DNA from: Labia minor
Taxonomy: Eukaryota > Arthropoda > Insecta > Dermaptera > Spongiphoridae
Length of the DNA: 64,000 nucleotides
Assembly (NCBI GenBank): GCA_963082975.1
Contig: OY720347.1
Coordinates: forward strand, 43,971,155 to 44,035,154
Reading direction: 5' to 3'
Shown: positions 1 to 13,610 of the stretch, piece after piece
Layout of the letters: each line of letters starts with the position of its first letter
How positions within the stretch are numbered: position 1 is the stretch's first letter
Notes under the pieces: generated by a model
Seen by the model: the letters and a program-made list of their open reading frames with translations, nothing else
The model's database searches: none
Told to the model about the DNA's origin: nothing
Made by a program: the position numbers and the translations under genes

Positions 1-2315
1 TTTTTATTTATAAATCAAAAAAATTTTAATGTTGATAATTGAAAAATTATTTAAATTTATTATTTCTCTTTTAATTTCAATTTTTTATAAAAAAATTAAA
101 AATAATTTTATTAAAATCTATATATGTATAATATAAAATATAATATATATAAGATTTTTTTTGTATGCAACTATTTTTTGTTTTTGTTTTGAAATTCATT
201 CAAAATTTCAAATTGAGAATCAATTTCAACAGTTCAAATTAATCTATAACTAACAAATATAGGAAATATAAGATTTTTTTAAAATAAAAAATTCTTTATT
301 CAAGATAAAGTGAAAAAAAATATTGTCCAGATTTTTTTGCGGTCTTTTTAAGTTCCTTTTTAGTCCTCGTCTTACCCTAATCTCGCGGACCAGGTGACTT
401 TTACACAAAGATAAGAACCCCTGAGGGGGCAGAGCTTGCTTATGTAAATAGACTCGCCCTTTGGAATCCACTTAAAAAAGCAGGGTCTGCTCCGCCTTCT
501 TTAAGTAGCCTTACAATCTCGGTGAATTTATCGTTTTTTATTTTTTCCCCTATTGAATTTAGTTTCGCTCGCAGCATTTCTAACGGTTCTTACATTGAAC
601 AACCAACCTTAAACAATTAAAAACCGATGTTAATTGATTCAGTTGGTAAGCAGTGCTTGCTTTTGACTGAGTACATCTAACTTACTTATTTCCCAATTTT
701 TTTTTTCATTTATTTATCTTTTATAAATTTTTACTTTAATTTACTTTTTTTATTAATTATTTTTGATTTTAAAACATAACTTAACTAATTCATTAACTAT
801 CATCATATTAATTTTTTTATGTCTAATTTAATAGTAACATCAATCGAAATCGAAGAGTGGAACATAATATATTATTTCCTCTTGAAGGAATATTGCCATT
901 CTTGAATTGAAATGTTAGACTGAGGCGTATCCGGAATGAAACACGTAATATTTCTTCATTTTTTCCCCTTTTTTTTCTTTTATTTCAAATCCAAATTTTA
1001 AAGTTGACTATAAAAAAAATGACTCTCATTTGTTATTTTAATTAAAATTTTATAAATAAAACTCTTAATTGTTAAAGTTAAAAGCTAGTGTGCAAAAACC
1101 TCTCTTAATTAACGTCGCCTTAAGGGCTTAAATCAGCAGTGCGATAAAGAGCTGGTTGGAACGCAGTCGACTGATCATCTATCAGGCTTTCTAGGTTTTT
1201 CTTTAACATTAAAATTTTACTGATACCTTTTTTTTAAGATTAAAAACTTTAAATGAAAAAGTGATAGATTTATTTTTATTAAAACTGTTTTTTGAGAGAC
1301 AATTCCTGCAAAGATATATCAAAACGAAATTATCATTTTTTTCACACAAGTAATTCAAATAAATAAATAATTTTAATAGGAAATAGTGGAAAGATGTTTT
1401 TTTTTCAATTTATCTTACCCTTGGAATGAGAGACGAAGTGAAACTGAAATTTGATTCTTGTTTAAGAAGAAACCTCTCTATGACTACTACCTATGTAGTC
1501 TATAACGCCGCAGTGAGTGAGTCTTGTGCCAAACCGCACTGGTGGTAATGTTACAGCGACATTTGGAGAAAGGTCGACGAGATTCTTTTGCTTGCCCCAG
1601 AGGGGTGTCTATGTTCTGGCACGTAATTTACAGGCTTCATTGACTTTTTCTACATTTTAATTATTGACTTTTTCTCTGCCTAATTTTCATTTTAGCTCGC
1701 GAATGTAACCATCAGCTGTTTAAAAGAAATGGCCTTGTGATCAAAGTGGGCCATTCGCCAGCCGACATTTGCGGGTTATCGCCCTGGGTCGCGACTTTAC
1801 TGTCTTGGGGGGGTCGCAATGCACTTCCTGTCGGTGCTATTTCGGGGTGAACCGCGTCGCAAGGTCATTGCAAAAGTTTCTTAAATATTTTTCAAGAAAT
1901 ATAGAATTTGAGGCCTTAGAATTTTTTAATTTGATTCAAAAAAAAAAAAAATGAATCATCTTTGAGGATTCCACTATCAGTTTATTCATAAATACGTATT
2001 GCATAAACACGATGCAGCTTTTTTTTTGTCGTAGACTATATATTTACGCACAAAGACATCCTGGTGCATCTCATGCTTCCAAAAATATCCTCCATTCATT
2101 CATTCATTCATTGGTTTCCAACTGGTAACCAGACATGCCAAATCTGCAGCTTCTAATTTGATATTTCAACTAGTATAATTTTAACCTTAACTATAATCAT
2201 TTAACTTTGATCTCTTTATCTAATTCAAACGTTAAACAAGCAAATGTTCCAAATTTATTTTCGTATTTTTACCATTTAATCAATCTATTAAAGTAGTAGG
2301 CAAATTTATTCGTTA

Positions 2316-2318
<3 letters not shown>
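1..2318. other. Intergenic or intronic AT-rich DNA with three GC islands
   Basis: No gene was recognised. The background is poly-A/T-rich. Higher-GC stretches lie at about 355-560, 1080-1190 and 1490-1870. A (CATT)n tract is at 2093-2113. Short open frames here lack family similarity and are best read as chance. Confidence 0.6.

Positions 2319-2368
<50 letters not shown>
2319..2368. repeat. (TA)n microsatellite
   Basis: About 25 uninterrupted TA dinucleotides. Shorter TA arrays recur through the window, for example 3239-3262, 18725-18751, 27170-27203, 35168-35192, 35363-35395 and 50835-50858. Confidence 0.95.
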
Positions 2369-2371
<3 letters not shown>

Positions 2372-5300
2372 CCAAGGCAAAGATTATATCTAACCAAGTG
2401 AATGAAGAGCTTTATTTAAACCTTACCAAGCTCTAAATAAGTATAATAAACATTGCGGAAGGCACGTGGTTAGCTGATTGATGTTTTGGTGTTGGGGTGG
2501 GGGGTGCCACGTGGAATGTGACGGCGACGTTACGACGGCGCCCGTAGCAGCTTCAACCGGACCAGCAAGACAGAAATACCTCTTCGAGACACAAGCCCGC
2601 ACGCACATTCACATCACCACACCACCTCAACACTTCAATTCTATCTAGAGAATTTAGAGAAGAATTGAACACCCATTCCATTTGAAATCAATCAATAATC
2701 ACAAATCACTATTATAATCATGAAAGATGCATTTATTCACTTTATTCATTGTTGGAGAATATAAAGTCATAGAATTCTTTAAGGTCGATGGCCAGAGAAA
2801 TCAAAGTAACACGCCTTTCAGACAATTTTCAAATGATTTTTTAACCAATCAAAGGTTTCACTACTTTGGTATTTATTTGTTATTATGCTTTTGAAGCCTT
2901 TGGATAAATTCTAAGCCGATTTAAAAATAGATGATTTTGAAGACCGATTAAGACTTATCTTTGCACAATTCTTCGAATTTACAGATAGAACATTTTAGAT
3001 AAGCCTTTAAACACGAAAGACGTGAGTGGTTAATGTATGGGATAGTCTAGATACTTAGTTTCCTCTTTTTGCATGGAAATCATATTGAATTTGAAGCATA
3101 GATTATAGATTCTCATTTATTTTTTTAAATTATTTATTTATTAAATATTATTAAAGAAGAAAAGAACAATTATCACCTAATTCAATATGATATTACAATC
3201 AATCACTTTCCATTTGATTGAAATTAATTTAATCCTTAATATATATATATATATATATATATTAGTTAATATTTCTTATTTGCCCAAACACACACACACA
3301 CTATCATCTATAGGCATCAAAAGTAGAAAAAATGTTTCAAAACAAAAAGAGATTAACATTCAGTTCGAATCTTCTGGCTATTATGATGCCACAAGAGATC
3401 CGAGGTATCGGCACGACACACTACTAGTTCATCCTTGAAAACGACGCCGATTACAGGCCTTTGGGCTGAAAGGAGGACTTAGCCCTCCGGCATATAAACA
3501 TGCATGGCTGCTGTTGCTTCACCTTTTTTGCCCGCACCTCATTTAATTTGTCTGAAATATAATTACAGGGATTTATAGATTGGAATAGAATGAAGGGGTG
3601 GGGGTGAGAGGGGGGGGGAAGGAAAATGGGAAGAAGTAATTATGCCAGGAGCATCATTATCTTTAGCCTGAAGTCAGTCTAAACGTGTATTCAAGCGAAC
3701 CTCTGGATTTCCACCCCCGCGAAAAAAGATAAACACCTCAGGGCAACTAACTAAGAAAAATGCTCTAATTACAAGTTTTATCTCTTTTTCCCGAATATAC
3801 CTGACAATTAAAAATAATTGACACTGGTTTGAAATTTAACAATTCGAGAAGATCAAAATTATATTACCGCAATCAAATCGAAAACATTTTAATTGAACCA
3901 TGTTATTTTGGAATGGAAGTACTGTTGCTCTCTGAGAAAATCACAATTGAATAGAAAATGTTTCTCTCTCCACATAACATCTTCAAAATAAAAGAATTTA
4001 CAAGTATTATTTATCTCTCTTTTTTATATTCTTTACAAAAAAAAATAAATAAATAAAAATAAAATAAAAACTTTCAAAAAGTTCAATCGAATTTATTGTT
4101 CAAAAGCTGCTTTTTTCAGGTTCCATTTTATAGATATTCAGCTTTGAAATTGTATTTCTAGAAATTTTAATGTATTCTAAAGAGCAACTTAATTAACTAT
4201 AAAATGTAAAATTAAAAACGTATGTATTTTTGGATATCAAGAATCTCTCTTCTTTTTCTCTTCATCTTCAGTGACTGTACCGTTTCCGGATGCGTTAATT
4301 ATCTAAAACAATGAAGAAGCACACGCACAAGATATATTTAACAATCTTTTAATTGAGTTTTTTGTTTTTTCCTTTTCTTTTATTATTTTATTAAATTAAT
4401 AATAAAATAAAGCCAAATCGCCGCGATGATATTATTATTATTATTATTATTTTTCACTGAAAAAATGCAATCATATTTCCATAAATTACCATATTTGACA
4501 AAACTCTCTTTTCCGTTTAATTTCTTAACTATGAAACATTTCCGGTTTATCTTAAATCTTGTCCAAACATATGTCATTCATGTAAAAGTTATGTTTATGA
4601 AAAACAATTTAATTCTCTAAAAATGTGATTATTATCATGGTATTTGGTAAATAAAAAAAATATAAATAATTCATCTTTTTGAATCAATCCGAATTAATAA
4701 TAAACTTCACCAGATTGAGATATAATAGTGAAGCACTACTACGAGATTAGTCTCTATCCCGAAATAGCTACGCCCCACTGGCCTGCGATCTTCAAATTGA
4801 GAGAGCATGCATGCCATACAAGCCACTTCCGCTCATTGGTCCTGGAAAACAAAAAAAAAAAAATTAATGAAGTCTTCATTAGATCATAAAGATGAATCCA
4901 TAAAGCGATGTCTTCTTTGTCAAATCATGTTATTCTTTGATTTTTTTTATATATATTTATTCTTTGAGCCATTTATTTTTGTTTACATTTCAAAATGGAT
5001 TATCTTTGATTAAAAATTAATTATAATTTTGAGAAGTAACAAAAACAATTGTTTTAAAAAATTAGGACAAGGTTTCTTCTCTTTTATGAATCTCATGTTA
5101 ATTTAAATCCATGGATTTCTTGATTGGTAAACAAAATAAAAATTAATTTAGGTGACAAGTTAGTCATTCCTTAAATTCAGATTTTAATTAAATTTCCAGA
5201 TTAATTCTTTCTATCACATTAAAAGGCCTACATCTACCTACACCCTAACAACATTTCACACATTTAATTAAATTCAGAGTAGACTACAATTATTCTGAAC

Positions 5301-6370
5301 GATAAAATAAAGTTAATTTACCTGTCTTGCATATTAATTACTAGTATTCCAAAACTTTATATATATTTATATATACCTACATTAAAAAGAAACAACATAT
5401 ATTGAATATCTTTATATACTCTTCAAAAAATTATTTATAAAGACTTTATTATAAAATTTTTATAAAACATTTTCTAACAGGTAAATAAAAAATCATTTAT
5501 TCTATTGAATATCTCACTGACTTACAATTGTTCTCATCGTTTTCAATGGTTGCATTTTAATCCAATTGCACGCTGTCAAAGCGACACGCACACAATCAAC
5601 TTAAAATATTTATATATATAATGTACACATTTATATGGTATATATATACACTAATATTTATAAATAACTATAAACTTATATTATTTTAAATACTTTTCTA
5701 TATATATATATATATTATATTTATATTATTTTAATTTTTCTAATAATTTGTACAGACCACTCTGATTCATTTATGCCGGAATAAACGTTTATTTTCCTCC
5801 TTCGTCGGCGTGTTCAATTCAGAAATTTTATGAAATAGATGCTTTCTAAATTTGTTATTGAATTAAAAAACTCCACTTCCAATTCCAAGGATAACGCAAG
5901 TAAATTTTTATATGAAATTCAGTTTGTTTTTTTTTAAAATTAAAATTTTTTTCATTACCAGATTCTAGGATTGGAGTTTGACTCCATATTGATTAATAGA
6001 AATTTTAAAAAAATGTTAATATATAAACATAAAATTTGAATATGCAATTAAAACAATTATATTGATAGAATTGACTTCCCTCCCAGCTGAGCGTCATCAG
6101 AATCCGCTAGTGACTTTTTTTAAATTTTTTTTTTTTTTTTTATTTTTAAAAAAATTGAAATAAGTAAAAGGATATAAAACGAATACTTGAACTAAGTATA
6201 TAATTTTAAATTATAATAATTATATAAATATAAATTTAAATAAGAATTAATCTTTTGTTAAATTATTTTATTATTTTTAACATTTATCAGTATATATTTA
6301 GTCTATCTATTTTAATATGATAAAAATAGCCCAACCAACCTTCTTATAAAAATAAAACAGAGATAGATAA
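2369..6370. other. Non-coding stretch with small GC islands
   Basis: No gene was recognised. Islands lie at about 2455-2600 (with the 8-bp palindromic E-box CCACGTGG at 2507-2514), 3400-3540, 4240-4310 and 4735-4850. The rest is AT-rich, with a (TA)n array at 3239-3262 and a short (TTA)n run near 4430-4450. Confidence 0.5.
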
Positions 6371-6800
6371 TTGATAAATTTACTTTTTAAGGAAATGTTA
6401 TATATTCCAGGATCTCCGGTATATTCTAAATCCGGTCTAATTTTCCCGGACTTTCCTCCTATCTATTCGCACCATTTTATTGGCGATCTATTTCTTCCTG
6501 TCGCGATGATCTGTGTTGGGCGCCTGTGCAAACCTTGGCTCATTGAATGCTCCCTGACGTCAGTGTCAATTGGACATGACGTAACGTGGTTCATGTCCGG
6601 TCGCTCATTCATCACCGGTTTGACAGATTCATTGCCAATGTCATTTGAACTGCACGCATCCGCAAGCCACCTTCTCGGTTGCATGGCCCATTGACCCCAA
6701 GAAACTTCACGGCCATCACATCGCTTGCCGGGACTTGTCCAAGGTTCTCCTTACCCAACATGAAGATATCACCAGTACTTCAATACTTCCCATTTCTCAT
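6371..6800. promoter_or_regulatory. GC island with two CRE-like sites, candidate regulatory element
   Basis: The composition rises sharply against AT-rich flanks. A perfect CRE palindrome TGACGTCA is at 6555-6562, and a second CRE-like site TGACGTAA is at 6577-6584, 22 bp further on. A Grainyhead-like ACCGGTT is near 6615. A 107-codon frame crosses the island, but it opens from TTG and matches no family, so I do not call it a gene. A regulatory role is inferred. Confidence 0.4.
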
Positions 6801-9800
6801 ATTCATCTGTATTTTCTTAAATCTTTTCGGTAAAATTTTCAAACAAATATTTTAAATATTTTTTTTTTATTTTTTTTTTACATAACATTTTTAAATATTA
6901 CTAATAATTTTACTAATATCATAGTATTATTAAAGTCTTTTTTGCTATTAATTAAAAAAAAAATTCGAATCTATTTTATCAACTTTTCAATTTCAATTTT
7001 TATAAACTTAATGTATTTTTTAATAAAATTTGTAGTTTTGTCCATTATTATATATATTGCTTAATTTTACACTTATATTATTATTATTTTTGAAAATTTA
7101 AAGTTAACATCATCCCTCCCATCCTTATTTCATATTCACATATTAACCTACTGACTTGTTTATATGATCATTTATTAACTTTATACTACAACAATATTAT
7201 TATTCATTACCACCCAGAATAAAAGACCAATATTAGACCCTTATTTATCAAAGAAAGGTACAAATTTCAATTTATTCTTATTATATAATTCGTTGGATCA
7301 TATCGTTAACACTTTAATAAATAATATTTATCTCAATAAAAACACAATGGCCCCCGGGATGGGTCTCTTTGTCTGTGTTTGTCGATGTGTGGGCTTTTCT
7401 GGGGTTGATTAGGATAGCTATTGTATCGTCACGGCGTGGCCTGTTCCTCCAACCCCGAAAACTCCTTGGCCGATGAATCATGACTAAAACCGAGGGCGTT
7501 GTCAAACACGCTGGCGTCAACGAAAACAAGGTTTTCTATCGAACACCTCCCAAACTTGATGATATCAACAAGTGAAAATTTAGAAAAATCTTCCCAATTA
7601 CTTTCCAAGCTACTAGAATTTGGAATTCGAAAGCCGCTATGAACAAAAGAGAGCAAGGATAAATTGATTTTTGATTAAGGGCTTTTAACAAGGAACGCTC
7701 CGGGGTCAGACAAAAGGCCGGATTCGATTTTTTTGCTCCTAAATCTCTAAGTATGTGCATCAGCTTCTGTTGTGACGCCCGCCCACGAAATCAGGTTACT
7801 CCATTGCTCTAATAACTTTATTTAATTCACTAAATTAGCATCTTTTTTTTCTCTTTATATAAGTATTTTAAATAAAACCATTTTGAATTAGTAAAAGGTT
7901 CTATATTATATAAACAATCAATACCAAAAACTTGGTAACTTTAACGCTAAAATTTTGACATTTCTCTTTGTTCTCTTTATAATATTTCACTTATTATTTA
8001 CACTTCATCGAATATAATTATTTATTTCCGACCTGAGTCAACCAAATGATTTTTTGTTCTATCGTAGATCACAAAATAAACCAAGCTATTGCTATTTTCA
8101 ACCTCTTGGTTTATATAGGGTATTTTTCTTAAAATTTGTTTTTGGACCCTTGTTTAAATGTATCGCGCACTTGATCAAATAATAATATATCGCTTTGAAA
8201 AACAGACCAAACGCTGTCCGAAAACTTCAAATATGCGGATCCTCAAACAATAAAAGCTTATCTTCTAAATAAATATTGCTATCGATATGTTTGCTAGCAC
8301 AGGATCAAGGCTAGAAGGTGCGACAGAGTTCAAAGAACAACATCAGTGGCTTTTCCGAACAATTTTCGAATAATGAATATCTCACAGCGAGATAATGCGG
8401 TTCATTTTTTTTCAATTCATTCTCCAGAATCTATAAAAAATATATATATTTGAAAAGATAAAATATCTGATTCAATCGTGAATTCAGGTGAAAGAGGATA
8501 TCTGTGTATATCGATGAATAGTATAGAATGAACAAGTTATTTTGATAGAAAATTAAATGTGCGCTTTACCGGTGATGTTGAATGAACGGCTGCACTAACC
8601 GGAAGGCCATGCGCACCGGAAACAGTCAACCAGCTAAGGGCGCCCCGTGTCTGCTTCTCACTCACATCCTGAGCCCCTGCCCTTGAAATGAAATTCATTC
8701 ATCTCAGAAAAAGAGTAAATGTTTTCTCTTTCAGTAATAAATTTAATTGATCATTTGTTACCTAAAATTTTGCTAAATTTATAGTATCGAAAAATTAAAA
8801 AAAAAATCAATAAACAAAGAACAGTTAAATGAGTAATGTTTCAAAGTATTTTCTTTTTATAAATATATGTATATATATATATATGCATATATTTCCTAAT
8901 AGTAATTTTATTCCTATATTACATCATAATATTATTCAATTTAAAATATGTAGGTACTTATTATTTATCAAAAGAAAGAATAAGTTATTTCATTTAAATA
9001 ATAATACAAACATATAATTAAATTATAAAACTTTTCAATACATATATTTCCTAGAGATAAAAAAATATTTCACATAATTTAAATTATTTAAAATAATTTA
9101 GATATTTTATAAATGTCATATATACATACAGAAAAAATTAAAATTAATTTCAAATTTATTTAAATCTAAAAAAAAGATAAAATGAATTTATTTTTTTATT
9201 TATTTTAAATTTTTTTTTGTCAGTATTTTTAAATTCAAGAGAATAGTTTAAAAATGCAATTATAAAAAAAAATGACTAATAACTGATTAAATTTCTCTGC
9301 TAGTTTGAAATCAAAGTGGTTTTTCTGCATTTTTTTTATATATATATTTCAACCGATCAACGACCGACTAACCTAAAATAGGCCCTCTCGGCTATCTATC
9401 GATGATGTCATTTTTGATTTCTATTAATTTATCTAATTGCACAAGTAGATGTAACTAGGATCTGATTGTTTTCTCTCTCTCCAAGGTCTTTTCGGAAAGA
9501 TGTTGAATTTGCTATCGTGGACCCCCCCTCTCCCTTCTCATCTACTATCTCCCTCCCCTTGACCTGTCGACATCATTTTTAATTCATTCATTTCTCTAAT
9601 AAACCTATCCATATATCAAAAACACTATAGTCCAATTATCTTTCACTGAATCTGCGTGAGTTTTGTGACGTCTTACAGGACGATCGAGTTTTATATTCGA
9701 AGTCACAGCCGACTTTCTGTAATCTCTTGAATTTTGACAGGCTTCATTGAACTGATCTATTCATCTGTCAACCCTTGATAGAAACTTTACTTATCTTTTT

Positions 9801-11000
9801 CATCACTTAAATAATATTCATAATAATAATAAAACGAAATTACACAAATTCAAATAAAATATTAAAACCATTTCATATCTATATATCCAGCTATCTATAA
9901 ATATATATATATATTTATAATTAAAAAAAAATGAATTAATAAAATTATTTCCGATGAGCAGTTTATCCTATCAATATGACAGACTGACCATCTGCTCAAG
10001 CTTGTTTTAAAAACACTAATTAATTCTTAGAAAGAATTTGAAACAAAAAACACAAGCAATCTTGATTTATAAACAATAACGGCTCGGCATATCTCTCTCC
10101 CCTTGAACAATAAGTCAAGTTTTTGTTGACATTTTGTTGAGTTGCAGTGGACCTTCAGTTTATCAAGCATAGTATGTATACGTGTGCAGGATGCATACTT
10201 AGTTCTGGCAGACACACTGAAAAGAGGAAGAGGGTGCAAAAAGTGAGGCCCAAGTCCCGTTGTATTTTGTTGGCGTTGGCCTCTCGATTTTCTATCTCTT
10301 CTTCAGACATCATATGATCGTTCTCTTATTATGAAAAAAAGGCTGGTTGGATTTTGAATTTAAATAACACTTTAAAGGCGCCTTCATTGAATACTACAAA
10401 GTTATTCATTCTCAGCATCTCCATATTCTAACTCGCTTCATTAAAATACATGCATACTTAATATATATGTATTTTTTTTTTATTTTATTATTTTAAAAGC
10501 CGTGTTTGCTTTCAAATATTTCTTGGTGATCATTCTTAAAACACACGGCGTTTTTGATCTAGTTATGTTCTCTATAATTTATTTTTTAACATTTGTTAAC
10601 CAAGAGAGGAGACCTTGTCGTTCATTTTAGTCTCTGGAGTTTCATCTGTTAACTTTGAAACAGACATCGCTCGTTATATAACGTTTCTTTTAGTAATTAT
10701 TATCTTCGGATCAATTATAAATAAATCTGATTTCTATTACAACATACCTTTATATAAATTATAATTTCCATATAAGTATCCACTTCCTTTATATACTTTA
10801 TATATATATATATTATGATTTATCTACTCAGCAAATAAAAATCATTTCTTTTTCACTTATATTTATTTATTATCTTTCCATCTTTAATCCAGTAACCTAA
10901 ATAAGTAAGAAGCTGAGATTGGTTGTGTAGGTTTAATAACAAGTATAACGAATAGGGATGTCGCATGAAAATGAATAGTTTCTCAATCCGTTCAAATAAG
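6801..11000. other. Non-coding stretch with islands, ETS pair included
   Basis: No gene was recognised. Islands lie at about 7330-7790, 8540-8700, 9360-9800 and 10190-10340. The 8540-8700 island contains two ETS-type sites, ACCGGAAG at 8598-8605 and ACCGGAAA at 8615-8622. A ligand locus of the EGFR pathway could plausibly be a target of the ETS effector Pointed, but that link is inference. Confidence 0.45.
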
Positions 11001-13160
11001 ATTTTTTTTAATTGAATTATAAATTCGATCGTGTTATTAGAGAATTAATTGGAGTTAAATATTTAAGGTTGGGTGTCAGGTTGGCTGAAGCGTGGGACTC
11101 GACCACGTGGATGTACTCCTCTGATTTCATAGCCGTGTCGTTGTGTGTTCTCGGATATGCTTGTGTGCGTTTCTGCCCAGAATGGTGGCCATTGGCGGTG
11201 GGCGAATCAACCGACCTTAAGCCCCACGCAGATCCGCCTGCTGTAATGCAATGGTTCCCCCCCCCCCCCCCCCAGACTCTTCTGGTCGATGATCCGTCCT
11301 CTGCTCGGGATATTCTTCTGTCAATTTAGTCAGGAGCGACTCACCTTGACAAGCAATGCATTTAGGTAACAGAACTTCATCAGATTCCCAGGTTCAATAG
11401 ACTTTATTTTAAGACACCACTTAGCAACAGCCTAATTTTTAAAATCAATACATACTGTCACAGTAAAAATTGAAAAATTTGATTCGACTACACTATCGAT
11501 AACAATGACAAGGTAGATTCTATATTATTAAATAAATTGAAGCTAATTTGAAACATGGAATTTCCTAATTAGGTAAAAAATTTACGACGAAACAACTAGA
11601 GCATGTAACAGTGAACTAAATAATAATGAAATGTAATTTGACTTTTATTCAAAGTATCAAAGAAGAATCATTTCAATTATTTATTTATTTTATAACTCAA
11701 TTATTCGGTGATCAGAATTTCATTTATTCTTTTCTTAATTTATAAAATGAATTAAATAACTAATAATAGAAATATGAATTTTTTATTTTAACGACGATAC
11801 TTAGGATACATTGGAAAATATATAATTTAATCAATTATTATTCAAATAATAACATTATTAACATATTCTAATTTCTCAATACAATTTAGATTGAGAATTA
11901 TTCGTTTAACAAAATCATCATTAATAATTTAACAAATGAGGCACATATTTCTCCATTCATCCCCTTATTATCTTAGTGTTAATCGGTTCTTTGTTACTTT
12001 TCAACCTGAGATTATTAATAATAACGTTAAGTATTTAATACTTTCTTTTGGGAGCCTTCAAGAGGTAAGGTCAAGTATAGTGACCCATTGACTGATAACA
12101 AACTGGCCGACTCGCTAACATTTTTAAATTGATTCAGTGTTCATTTAAAACGTGGGCCTTGATCATCCATCACCGAGCGGACCTCTTGAGGTTTTCCTGT
12201 GATTGACATCTCACCGCCCCAGATGTATTTTAATCTCCAGAAGCGCCTTTGGGAAGAAGTTTCTTTTTAACCGCGAGTATTTTCCTAAATAAAAATAGAT
12301 AATTGCCAATTCCTTTCAGAATATACTTTCTTTTTCTTCTTATTATTTTTTTGTTTTGTTTTTGGTTTTTTATATAATTTAAAATAATTTTGGGGACATT
12401 AGTTTTGGTTCCCTTTTTTTTATTCTGATGCGTAATGAACCAAACACACCTAACACATTTCTAATTAAGGCTTTACCAAAGATAAGCCTGGATGATAATT
12501 TGTATTTGATTTACCGCGATCAATTCAATTTAATTACCATTTCAAAGTTAGTTAGTGGGTGCCGCGCATATACCGTTCTCGAAATTCTTAAACACGCACT
12601 GTTTCAGAACAAAAAACATCGAACCTCTCTCTACAGACACTATGATTTATTTTACTAATTAGGCCTTTAGAGGAGAAGTGTTGTCTTTTTTAAATACCCT
12701 GAAAAGAAGCATTCCACTGTCTATTTTTAACGCCACCTTTGAATTCTGTCTTTCCCTTTTCCCTCCATCTCATTCTTAGGCGCCTCATTTTTAACCCCTT
12801 ATGCGGTTGGATCGAATGACAAAGAATTCAATAAACTGGACCGGGTAGTCAATGTTTAGGTGAAGATGAGACCCGCGACCCACTTGCTTCACTCTATCCA
12901 AACAAACCTGCTTATCTATTTAAGCATTCCATTTACATGGAACGTTGGCTCTCCTTCATTGCCCTTTTGTCAACTTAACCAATCCATTATTTACTTAAAC
13001 TCTTTCTTTTATAATATTTTAAATTATAATAATAGTTATAAAATATTAATTATATTTTATATTTTTATTTATTTAATTTTAATAAAAAACAAAAGTTGTC
13101 AAGCTTAAAAATTAAATTCCATTTATTGTTCTAATTCATTATTATTGAAAGTAACATATT
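11001..13160. other. Non-coding stretch with islands and a poly-C tract
   Basis: The island at about 11060-11400 has CCACGTGG at 11103-11110 and a run of 17 C at 11257-11273. Further islands are at about 12050-12280 and 12680-12960. A 105-codon frame at 11012-11329 has a hydrophobic stretch, but it lacks a donor in the phase needed by the EGF exon and resembles nothing known. Confidence 0.45.
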
Positions 13161-13610
13161 TGTAAAATGTTAAGCAAGTTTTGCCAAGATGATTGGTCCA
13201 TTTGGCTATTTAGAAGAAGGGGAGGTGGACATTTCAAATAAGGTGTTGCACTTTGCTCGGTGGCTGCTCAGCTATTAATCCTCCCGGAGTGTAGAATCGG
13301 AGACCTGGGGCAGTCGCCGTCCGGTCGCCGCCGTCGCTGGCTTTTGGGCGGTGGCGCTGGTTCTCACGGTATATCGCCGTCTGGCCCCACACACCTACAC
13401 ACCTTCACACACATGGACACATGCTAGCTCTCTACGAGGCTGCACATTGCTCTCTGCTCGTATTTAATACCCACACTCGGACACACATCTGGAAATGACC
13501 CCTGGTTCAGGAGCAGTTAGTGACAACCATGTTGCTGTCAAATTACCTTCAGCATATCTCTTTATTTCGATCAACTTATGGGTTCTCAATTTATATAACA
13601 GGTTACTGAA
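13161..13610 (+). promoter_or_regulatory. GC-rich island, possible 5' exon or promoter of the EGF ligand gene
   Basis: One of the most GC-rich stretches of the window, with CCGTC/CGCCG clusters at about 13310-13380, then CA-rich DNA. It is followed by a short ATG frame at 13530-13591 that ends in CAG before GT, in the phase required by the 29238 exon. The encoded 20-odd residues make only a weak signal peptide. Its role as a first exon, an alternative promoter or an enhancer is undecided. Confidence 0.25.

Noticed and set aside
11012-11329. Signal-peptide-like hydrophobic stretch as first exon of the EGF ligand
   Set aside because: No GT donor gives the required phase 1 with an acceptable codon; one choice would create a stop codon at the junction.
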